Positions 13,997 through 20,041 of a stretch of DNA of 37,542 nucleotides are shown here, one piece after another. The notes under the pieces were generated by a model that did not search any database, had not been told where the DNA came from, and saw nothing but the letters and a program-made list of their open reading frames with translations. Origin of the DNA: Candidatus Bathyarchaeota archaeon (GTDB lineage: Archaea; Thermoproteota; Bathyarchaeia; TCS64); NCBI GenBank assembly GCA_020346605.1, contig CP070784.1, positions 1,154,788-1,192,329 on the forward strand, read 5' to 3'. The stretch's first letter is position 1. The number at the start of each line of letters is the position of its first letter. A program made the translations under genes and the position numbers.

Positions 13997-14167
13997 TCAG
14001 ATGCCCTGTATGGTTGCCGAGATGAGTTTTACCATGTAGCCGATTCCACCGAGCACGGCCACACCTATGAAGACGATCTTGATGCTGAGCCAGTAAGTGC
14101 TCCAGTCGGGCTTGGAGATCGTTCTGAGGAGCCGCGCCGCCTGCTGGAAGAAGCTACCGAGTCCCAT
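13997..14167 (-). CDS. secE: Protein translocase subunit SecE/Sec61-gamma
   Basis: A 56-residue tail-anchored subunit that clamps SecY. The amphipathic N-terminal helix (MGLGSFFQQAARLLRTISKP) is followed by the conserved DWSTYW turn and one membrane helix (IKIVFIGVAVLGGIGYMVKLI). This is the normal archaeal Sec61-gamma architecture and length. The ATG at 14167 sits 34 bases after the FtsY stop, with a TATA box in between. Its position next to FtsY, and before Spt5 after one gene, matches archaeal synteny. Confidence 0.9.
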   Translation of the reverse strand: MGLGSFFQQAARLLRTISKPDWSTYWLSIKIVFIGVAVLGGIGYMVKLISATIQGI

Positions 14168-14191
14168 GGTGATGCACCTATCGAGGGAGAC

Positions 14192-14199
14192 CTTAAATC
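14192..14199 (-). promoter_or_regulatory. TATA box for secE
   Basis: Minus-strand GATTTAAG directly after the ftsY stop, 25-32 bases before the secE ATG, so the secE message would be nearly leaderless and partly independent of the upstream operon. Confidence 0.5.
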
Positions 14200-14201
14200 C
14201 T

Positions 14202-15125
14202 TTACGAATTCTCCAGTATCTTCTCGGCGAACCAGCCGGCGTCGAAGGTCTGCAGGTCGCTGTACTCCTGGCCCACGCCGACGTAGATGATGGGCTTCCC
14301 CGTGAGGAGGGAGACGCTGAGGCCGCTGCCCCCCTTCGCGTCGGCGTCGACCTTGGTGAGGATGGCGGCGTCGAAGCCCACGCGCGCCTCGAATGTCTGG
14401 GCCTGCTCCACTGCGTCGTTCCCTATGAGGGAGTCGAGGACCATCACCGTCAAGTCGGGCTGGGCCACGCGCTTGATCTTCACAAGTTCGTCCATCAGGT
14501 TCATGTTGGTCTGCATCCGGCCGGCGGTGTCGATGAGGACGGCGTCGACGCGCTGGGCCTTGGCGTGCTGGACCGCGTCGAAGCTCACTGCCGCGGCGTC
14601 GGAGCCGTACTTGTGCTTGATCACCCTGACACCGAGTCTCCTGGCGTGCTCCTCTAGCTGCTCGATGGCTCCAGCCCTGAAGGTGTCGCCAGACGCCAAG
14701 ACGACCTTGTAGCCTTTTTCGAGGAGGAGCCGGGCCACCTTCGCGATGGTGGTGGTCTTCCCGGTTCCGTTGATGCCGACGAACATGATGACAAGGGGCT
14801 CCCCCTGGGCCTTCTTTCCGGCGACGAGGTCGAGGAGGTCCAGCGGGTCCTCCGTGGCCAACACGCCCTCGACTACCTCCCGGAGAACGTCCTTGACGGG
14901 GGTGGCTTTATCTCCGAACCTTGGGAGAGTGATGCCCTGGAGGCGCTGCTTGAGGTCGTCGCAGACTCTGGCGGCGACGTCTACTGCGACGTCGTTGGAG
15001 ATGAGCTGCAGCTGGAGGTCCCAGAGAATTGGGTCAAGTTCCTTGTCTGTGAGCTCGCTCTTCGAGATCCGGTCTACAACGTTCTTTAGGCCCTGCCTGA
15101 GCTTCTCAAACACCTGAAGCCTCAC
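14202..15125 (-). CDS. ftsY: Signal recognition particle receptor FtsY
   Basis: The SRP receptor GTPase, docking SRP-ribosome complexes at the membrane. The 307 residues contain only a short N domain followed by the G domain: P-loop GINGTGKTTT (117-126), LASGDTFRAGAIEQL (G2/insertion box), LIDTAGRMQTN (G3), LTKVDADAKGGS (G4) and the terminal FDAGWFAEKIL. No long acidic A domain is present, as in most archaea. The ATG at 15125 overlaps the prefoldin gene by 20 bases; this start precedes the conserved N-domain helix and I see no better one downstream. The pfdA-ftsY order is an archaeal hallmark. Confidence 0.95.
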   Translation of the reverse strand: MRLQVFEKLRQGLKNVVDRISKSELTDKELDPILWDLQLQLISNDVAVDVAARVCDDLKQRLQGITLPRFGDKATPVKDVLREVVEGVLATEDPLDLLDLVAGKKAQGEPLVIMFVGINGTGKTTTIAKVARLLLEKGYKVVLASGDTFRAGAIEQLEEHARRLGVRVIKHKYGSDAAAVSFDAVQHAKAQRVDAVLIDTAGRMQTNMNLMDELVKIKRVAQPDLTVMVLDSLIGNDAVEQAQTFEARVGFDAAILTKVDADAKGGSGLSVSLLTGKPIIYVGVGQEYSDLQTFDAGWFAEKILENS

Positions 15126-15549
15126 CCCGTAGGTTGGCGCTGATCCTATTGATCACGTCCTGGTGGACCTGCATCTGGGAGAGGACCTGCTGGAGCTGCT
15201 GCTGGACAGACGTGCCCGCCTTCTCAACCTCCTCGAGGCGAGCCTGGAGGTTCTCCTCGGCCTCCTCGAGGGTCATGTCGATGGAAACGTCGGCGCCGAT
15301 GTTGATGATGATCTTGCCGAGGTCACCGAGGTTTGCGTTGACGTAGGTGCCACCGCCGGTGGGGACGAGTATCGGCGCACCCTCGTCTGCCTCCTTCAGC
15401 GCCCCAAGCGAGGTGAGGGCGATAGAGAGGTCGGTGATTGCGCTCTGGAGAAGCTGGAGCCTGCTCTGCATGGTGTCCGCGGTTCCCTGCATCATCTGGA
15501 GCTCGGTGATGAGCCTGCGCATCTGCTCCTGCCGGTCTGGCACTGTCAA
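15106..15549 (-). CDS. pfdA: Prefoldin alpha subunit
   Basis: A 147-residue prefoldin alpha (GimC) subunit, two of which pair with four beta subunits to hand unfolded proteins to the thermosome. Two long coiled-coil helices (about 5-50 and 95-145, rich in Q/E/L heptads) flank the beta hairpins with ILVPTGGGTYVNANLGD (about 79-95), typical of the alpha class. It overlaps LX upstream by four bases and ftsY downstream by 20. Confidence 0.93.
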   Translation of the reverse strand: MTVPDRQEQMRRLITELQMMQGTADTMQSRLQLLQSAITDLSIALTSLGALKEADEGAPILVPTGGGTYVNANLGDLGKIIINIGADVSIDMTLEEAEENLQARLEEVEKAGTSVQQQLQQVLSQMQVHQDVINRISANLRGEASGV

Positions 15550-15764
15550 CCCTGGGCGCCTTCCCCCTCGGTCACTACCTCCTCGACCTGGAGGATCTCT
15601 ATCTCGTGCCGCTTCGCCCTGTGTCGGCTGCCCATCTCCGCGTAGATCTTCTCCACGGCGTGGGCCTCTTTAACCGCTGCGACTTCCTTGCTGAACTTCA
15701 TGGGCTCGAAGAGGCGGGGCTTGTCGATTCGTCCGGTGACCCTGAAGATCTTGACGCCGCTCAT
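15546..15764 (-). CDS. rplX: Large-subunit ribosomal protein LX (L18a/eL20)
   Basis: A 72-residue LX protein starting MSGVKIFRVTGRIDKP and containing KEVAAVKEAHAVEKIYAEMG followed by HRAKRHEIEI, the diagnostic archaeal L18a pattern. It overlaps L31e by four bases (ATGA) and prefoldin alpha by four. In many archaea eIF6 lies between L31e and LX; here nothing does. Confidence 0.93.
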   Translation of the reverse strand: MSGVKIFRVTGRIDKPRLFEPMKFSKEVAAVKEAHAVEKIYAEMGSRHRAKRHEIEILQVEEVVTEGEGAQG

Positions 15765-16036
15765 TCTTCTGCCTCCGCGAGGCTGACGGTGACCACGTCT
15801 TCGTTGTCCTTGGAGAGCCTGACCCTTATCTTCCTTGGAGGGTTGGTGATGCCGTTCCTCCAGATCGTCTCGTTGACCGAGGGATCAATGATTATCTCCT
15901 CGGGCTTCATGTGGCGCTGGACGAACTTTCTAAGAACCGTCACAGCCTTCTCCGCCCGCCTGTAGCGGGGTGTCACCCATGCCTTGCCCAGGGGCACGTT
16001 GTAGATGCGTTCCTCGACGGGTTCGCTGTCCGACAT
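15761..16036 (-). CDS. rpl31e: Large-subunit ribosomal protein L31e
   Basis: A 91-residue L31e found only in archaea and eukaryotes, lying near the polypeptide exit tunnel. VPLGKAWVTPRYRRAEKAV followed by LRKFVQRHMKPEEIIIDPSVN and RNGITNPPRKIRVRLSKD are characteristic. ATG at 16036; overlaps LX by four bases. Confidence 0.95.
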   Translation of the reverse strand: MSDSEPVEERIYNVPLGKAWVTPRYRRAEKAVTVLRKFVQRHMKPEEIIIDPSVNETIWRNGITNPPRKIRVRLSKDNEDVVTVSLAEAEE

Positions 16037-16048
16037 CCCTCAATCCTC

Positions 16049-16207
16049 CTAGGCCCTGAGCTTCCTGTTGCGCCAGTTCTGTCTGCTGGTGGGGCTCCAG
16101 CGGACACTGCCGTTGGTCTTAGCTATGATCCACGCTGGGACCGACTTCTTCCGCTTGCCGGCCTTCGACAGGCGTATCTTGTACGCCAAGTGCTTGTTCC
16201 TCGCCAT
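16049..16207 (-). CDS. rpl39e: Large-subunit ribosomal protein L39e
   Basis: A 52-residue, very basic protein (MARNKHLAYKIRLSKAGK…, ending NWRNRKLRA) lining the exit tunnel. VPAWIIAKTNG and the final RxNWRxxKL pattern identify L39e. It lies one base after the PDCD5-type gene and twelve before L31e. It is easy to miss because of its length. Confidence 0.95.
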   Translation of the reverse strand: MARNKHLAYKIRLSKAGKRKKSVPAWIIAKTNGSVRWSPTSRQNWRNRKLRA

Positions 16208-16208
16208 C

Positions 16209-16547
16209 TCATCTCCTCGTAATCTTGATGTCCCTCTTCTGCTGCTGCTCCATGAGCTGCGTCAGCAGTTTCTTGAGCATCTCGTCGGTGATAGGGAGCA
16301 CCACCCGCCTGCTCTGGGCGACCTGTATCAGCTGCAGCTCCAGCTGGGACGCGTACTCTGGCCGAACTATCTTGATGTTCGCGAGCCTCTGCCGGGCCTC
16401 GGGGGTGAGGATCTGGCGCATCAGGGCTTCCTTCTGAGCCTCGGCCTCCTGTTGGGCCCGCTGGACCTGCTCCTGTTGCTGCTGTTGGGCCTGGAGCTCC
16501 AGCGCGCGCCTCTCCCTGAGCTTCTGCAGCTCCTCGTCCGAAGACAC
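16209..16547 (-). CDS. PDCD5-family DNA-binding protein
   Basis: A 112-residue archaeal homologue of human PDCD5. The N-terminal helix is Glu/Gln-rich (about 5-45, a run of Q residues), then [20 protein letters not shown] (key L-T-P-E-A-R-x-R-L-x-x-I) and a three-helix core ending in a basic DIKITRR tail. It binds DNA in vitro in other archaea; its cellular role is unclear and its constant place between S19e and L39e suggests a translation link. Ten bases separate it from S19e. Confidence 0.9.
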   Translation of the reverse strand: MSSDEELQKLRERRALELQAQQQQQEQVQRAQQEAEAQKEALMRQILTPEARQRLANIKIVRPEYASQLELQLIQVAQSRRVVLPITDEMLKKLLTQLMEQQQKRDIKITRR

Positions 16548-16557
16548 TCTCGCTCCC

Positions 16558-17013
16558 TCAGTAATTCTTGATGTCGGGGTTCTCCCTGTCCATCTCCCGC
16601 TTGATCTGGCCGGACATGGCGTCGAGGAGGCTTCTCCCTTTGGGGCTCATTATCCTGCCCCTCTTGTCTGCCTTGGTGACCAGGCCGGCTGTCTCCAGCT
16701 GCTGGAAGATGCTCCTGATGATGTTGCCGCCGGCCTTCCTGAAGTGGGCTGGCTTGACACCCATGCGCTTGCGACCGCCGTAGGCCTTCCTGAGCTTGGA
16801 GACGCCGAGGGGCCCGTGGAGATACAGCTTCCTCATCATAGAGGCCGTGCGGACGTACCACCAGTCAGGGTCGTGGGGCGCCCTCTCGACGTGGGCGCCT
16901 GTCTTCACGTAGGCCGCCCACTTGGGTGGCGTGACCTCGTTTATGTTGCCCTTGATGTACTCCGATAGCCTCTCGATGAGGGCGTCGGCGGGCACGTCGT
17001 ATGCGGTCGTCAA
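16558..17013 (-). CDS. rps19e: Small-subunit ribosomal protein S19e
   Basis: A 151-residue S19e. [63 protein letters not shown] and the winged-helix segment [15 protein letters not shown] are all diagnostic. The start is TTG at 17013: the conserved YDVPA motif follows four residues later and there is no ATG in frame nearby. It is the first gene of the long minus-strand superoperon. Confidence 0.94.
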   Translation of the reverse strand: MTTAYDVPADALIERLSEYIKGNINEVTPPKWAAYVKTGAHVERAPHDPDWWYVRTASMMRKLYLHGPLGVSKLRKAYGGRKRMGVKPAHFRKAGGNIIRSIFQQLETAGLVTKADKRGRIMSPKGRSLLDAMSGQIKREMDRENPDIKNY

Positions 17014-17058
17014 GTCCTATCCCTTTTGACTTTGCACTTGGTATTGACGGGGGACCGA

Positions 17059-17070
17059 CATATATATCTA
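17059..17070 (-). promoter_or_regulatory. TATA box for the S19e superoperon
   Basis: Minus-strand TAGATATATATG, the clearest TATA box in the window, ends 46 bases upstream of the S19e start. Expected transcription start is near 17037, with GGGAT serving as a weak ribosome site in the leader. Confidence 0.7.
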
Positions 17071-17093
17071 GTCTTTCCCCTCGGTTCGACAAG

Positions 17094-17780
17094 TCAATCC
17101 ACAGAATGAGGATAAAAAGGTTTAGGAGGCGCCCTGTTGACGACGACTCCGAGGAACCTGCCGGCCTTGACGGTTCTCACCGCATCCATTCCGAAGCTCT
17201 CGAGGATTGAGACCACATTTTCCTCGTTCATGGGCTCCTCGTACCCGAATCGCCACCTCCCCAGGGTTGTGAGCCCCCACTTCCAGACCCTGTAGCACCA
17301 CGTCGGCGAGGGCACGAAGATGAAGACGTAGCCCGTCGAGTTTACGGCCCTGCAGTGGTTCTCGAAGACCCTCCGCTGCTCGTTCCCTTCGAAGTGTTCG
17401 ACCACGCCGTCGCTGTGGACCAGGTCGAACTCGTCCTTGTAGTCTACGCTGCGGATGTCGCCCTTGACGAACTTGACGTCGTCTATCCCAACTTCGTCGA
17501 AGAGCGTTCTCGCCCTTTCCAGCGCCTTCTCGCTGAAGTCGATGAGCGTCGCCCTGCCGCCGAGGTGCTGGAGTATCCTGGCGGTCTTGTAGCCGGTGCC
17601 GCAGCCCAGCTCCAGGATGGATGGCTCCTTCAGGTTGAGGCCGTCGAGGGCTTCTAGGTAGCCCTCCCAGATGCTCCGCCTGTAGTACCTGTGGATTATG
17701 CTGTCGTCGAGGCCGCAGGAGTTGCTGCTCCAGTACTCGTCCCATTGTTCCTGATCTGGATCATTGAGAGACGGGGGCAT
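17094..17780 (-). CDS. Class I SAM-dependent methyltransferase
   Basis: A 228-residue soluble methyltransferase with the Rossmann motif I ILELGCGTGYKTA (55-67), acidic loop TLIDFSEKAL, motif II/III FVKGDIRSVDY, and FDLVHSDGVVEHFEG as motif IV. The last 70 residues (FVPSPTWCYRVWKWG) form a variable substrate lid. The substrate cannot be assigned; small molecules or lipids are typical for this UbiE/Methyltransf_11 type. It ends 80 bases before the S19e start on the same strand, with its own TATA box upstream, so it is probably not part of the ribosomal operon. Confidence 0.8.
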   Translation of the reverse strand: MPPSLNDPDQEQWDEYWSSNSCGLDDSIIHRYYRRSIWEGYLEALDGLNLKEPSILELGCGTGYKTARILQHLGGRATLIDFSEKALERARTLFDEVGIDDVKFVKGDIRSVDYKDEFDLVHSDGVVEHFEGNEQRRVFENHCRAVNSTGYVFIFVPSPTWCYRVWKWGLTTLGRWRFGYEEPMNEENVVSILESFGMDAVRTVKAGRFLGVVVNRAPPKPFYPHSVD

Positions 17781-17800
17781 GAGACTACTTTATGGCCTCC

Positions 17801-17810
17801 AATTTTATAT
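17801..17810 (-). promoter_or_regulatory. TATA box for the methyltransferase
   Basis: Minus-strand ATATAAAATT, 21-30 bases before the ATG at 17780, implying a leaderless message. Confidence 0.55.
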
Positions 17811-17880
17811 CATTAGCTGTCGTGACGATGTGCAGCGACTCCTTTCCTAGCTCTGGCACGGCACCGAAATCGGTATTTAA

Positions 17881-17895
17881 TCAATTTTCAATTGA
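17881..17895. repeat. A/T-rich inverted repeat between methyltransferase and GGT genes
   Basis: TCAATT and AATTGA separated by three bases, followed on the plus strand by a run of six T residues (17902-17907). Both neighbouring genes are on the minus strand, so it is not an obvious terminator for either. It might be a binding site for a regulator of the methyltransferase. Confidence 0.35.
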
Positions 17896-17993
17896 GCCAG
17901 AATTTTTTCCTGTGTTGCTTTTCGAGGGCGATGTAGGAGGAAAGGAGCCTCCGATTCTGGACCCCTCATCGTCTCTCCGCTACCCGAGTCTTT

Positions 17994-19748
17994 TCAATGA
18001 CCGAGGGCGACCGCCGAGCCGAAGACATCGACTCCGCCATGGAGGAGACCTTTATCTCGGTCGATGAGGACACCGGAGGGCCGAGAGAAGTGGCCGACCA
18101 TGAAGGACTCCTCGACGGCCTGCACCCTGTGGCCCATGGCCCTGAGCCCCTCTATCACGTCCTCTGGGATGCGGGAGTCGACCACCGTCGTCATGGTGCT
18201 GGCGTCTACCGTTGGGGCGGCGCAGGCCTCCTGGATCCCCATCCCGAATTCGAGGACGTTGACGGCTATCTGGGCGATGCGGCTTATGATCCTCCTGCCC
18301 CCCGGGGCGCCCACGCAGAAGGCCGGCCTCCCACCGTCGAGTACCATGATGGGGGAGTCGTTGGTCATGGGGTGCTTCCATCCGTCGACGGAGTTGGGGT
18401 GGCCCACCACGGGGATGAGCTGCCCCATGAAGCCGTTCAGGTAAATACCCGAGCCCGGCGGGATGCCCCCCTCCCCGAAGCCGCCGAAGTGGGTGCAGCA
18501 GACCATGTTCCCCTCGCCGTCGACGGCGTTGAAGTGGGTGGTTCCGCCGCCATGGGACCTCGCCGCGTGGGAGGCTCCAGAGAGGCCAGGCCCAGGGTCG
18601 AACCTCCAAGGGTCATGGAGGGCCTTCTCCAGGTAGTAAGCCCAGGGCTCCTCGTCGAGCTCAGACTCCAGGGCCGCCCTCCCCAGATCGACCTGGGCTG
18701 CCACCTCCTTTGCGTACTCCTCAGAGAGCAGCCCCTTGAGGGGCACTGGGGCGACCTCCCAGTCTCCAAGGAACCTGTACCTGTCGGCGAAGGCGTGCCT
18801 AGCGCACTCGACGAAGGCGTGCAGGTGCTCGACGGTGTTGTGGCCCATGGCCTTCAGATCGAAGTTCTCTAGTATGTTGAGCATCTCAAGCGTGGTCTGG
18901 CCACCTATCGGCGCCGGCACAGTCACTATAGAGCGCCCCTTGTAGTCGATGCCCAGTGGTTCCAGAGCCCTTGCCTCGTAGCTCTCCAAGTCCTCCTTCG
19001 TGAGGACGCCTCCGCCTCCCTGCACCTCCTCGACGATGGCGTCCGCTACATCTCCCTTGTAGAAGGCGTCGGGCCCCTCGCGGCTGATTCGCTTCAGTAG
19101 CCGCCCCAAGTCCCTCTGGACTATCCTCTCTCCAGCGGCGCCCACGGGCGGCCTGTCGTCGGGTATCCACATCTTGGCGAGGAGGGGCCTCGATCTTATC
19201 CGGGCCATCATCGCGCCTATCCGGGCCGTCATGTAAGGCCTCACTCGGAAGCCTTCTGAGGCTAAGGTCATGGCGGGCCCCATCACCTTCTCCAGCGGGA
19301 GGCTCCCGTATAGCTCGTGGGCGAGACAGAGACCCGAAGGGGTCCCGGGGACGCAGACCGACTTCGGCCCCATCCTGATCTCGTCGTTCTCGACTGTGAA
19401 GATGTTGATGCCCGTCTTCGCCACGCCAACGACTTTGTACATGTCCGGAGTGGCTGCGCGCGGCGACCTAGCGTTGAAATCGATCGCCACGGTCTTCCCC
19501 TCGCTGGCCAAGTGGACGAGCATGATCCCCTGCCCGGCTATTCCTGCAGAGGAGGGCGCGACGACCGTGTTGACGAAGCCGGTGGCCACCCCGGCGTCCA
19601 CGGCGTTCCCTCCCTCCCTGAGTATCTTCATCCCAGCCTCGGCGGCCTGGGGGTGATTAGCGGTGACGACGCCCTGCTTGGCAACGACCTCGTCCTTCAT
19701 GGGTCGGAGCCTGCTGCTTAGGACGTACCCTGAGCTCCCGTCGACCAT
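17994..19748 (-). CDS. ggt: Gamma-glutamyltransferase (glutathione hydrolase family)
   Basis: A 584-residue N-terminal nucleophile hydrolase of the GGT family. It cleaves itself into two subunits, then removes or transfers gamma-glutamyl groups. The large-subunit start VVTANHPQAAEAGMKIL and GGNAVDAGVA are typical. The cleavage site and nucleophile are GGGTTHFNAVDGEGN, with Thr403 as the first Thr of TTHF. The small subunit carries the glycine-rich SPIMV and GAPGGRRI motifs. No signal peptide is seen, unlike secreted bacterial enzymes. I chose ATG 19748 because GAGGT lies seven bases upstream and the TATA box leaves a 12-base leader; a longer frame to 19799 would run through the TATA box. Intracellular substrates such as gamma-glutamyl peptides or acylases' substrates are possible. 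It is divergent from the M14 peptidase. Confidence 0.9.
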   Translation of the reverse strand: MVDGSSGYVLSSRLRPMKDEVVAKQGVVTANHPQAAEAGMKILREGGNAVDAGVATGFVNTVVAPSSAGIAGQGIMLVHLASEGKTVAIDFNARSPRAATPDMYKVVGVAKTGINIFTVENDEIRMGPKSVCVPGTPSGLCLAHELYGSLPLEKVMGPAMTLASEGFRVRPYMTARIGAMMARIRSRPLLAKMWIPDDRPPVGAAGERIVQRDLGRLLKRISREGPDAFYKGDVADAIVEEVQGGGGVLTKEDLESYEARALEPLGIDYKGRSIVTVPAPIGGQTTLEMLNILENFDLKAMGHNTVEHLHAFVECARHAFADRYRFLGDWEVAPVPLKGLLSEEYAKEVAAQVDLGRAALESELDEEPWAYYLEKALHDPWRFDPGPGLSGASHAARSHGGGTTHFNAVDGEGNMVCCTHFGGFGEGGIPPGSGIYLNGFMGQLIPVVGHPNSVDGWKHPMTNDSPIMVLDGGRPAFCVGAPGGRRIISRIAQIAVNVLEFGMGIQEACAAPTVDASTMTTVVDSRIPEDVIEGLRAMGHRVQAVEESFMVGHFSRPSGVLIDRDKGLLHGGVDVFGSAVALGH

Positions 19749-19782
19749 AAGAGATACCTCGGAAAAGTGAAAGTTCAAGATC

Positions 19783-19792
19783 CATTTAAAAC
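19783..19792 (-). promoter_or_regulatory. TATA box for ggt
   Basis: Minus-strand GTTTTAAATG, 35-44 bases before the chosen ATG at 19748. Confidence 0.5.
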
Positions 19793-20007
19793 CGCCCATG
19801 CAAAATGGTGGTCCTCCATGTCTGAAGTGTTAGGACGATAATATAGATGGAAGAAGACGAGTGAGTGTATCGTTGTCCCTCTTGTCACCTAGCGGAGCGG
19901 GATGGATGAAGTACTACTCGACGCGGCCACTTTGAAGGAGCAACTCATCTAGGCTCTCTACTCAAGTCCGCCATTCGCAGAGGGATGAGAAGACGAGATG
20001 ATTACAA

Positions 20008-20017
20008 AAATCTTAAG
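20008..20017 (+). promoter_or_regulatory. TATA box for the M14 peptidase
   Basis: AAATCTTAAG, 25-34 bases before the ATG at 20042. It lies inside the longer open frame that begins at 19985, which argues against that earlier start. Confidence 0.5.
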
Positions 20018-20041
20018 CCCTCCTCGGCCAACCAGAGACCC

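Larger units (their letters stand above)
19749..20041. other. Intergenic region between divergent GGT and M14 genes
   Basis: About 290 bases holding the two divergent promoters near its ends. The middle (19800-20000) has no open frame longer than about ten codons with a ribosome site, no tRNA-like fold and no obvious repeat. Confidence 0.5.

Noticed and set aside
17082..17100. GGTTCGAC resembling a tRNA T-loop
   Set aside because: No matching acceptor, D or anticodon arms on either side, and the place is explained by the S19e promoter and the methyltransferase 3' end.
19985..20041. Extended N terminus of the M14 protein
   Set aside because: It runs through the TATA box and is not hydrophobic enough to be a signal peptide.
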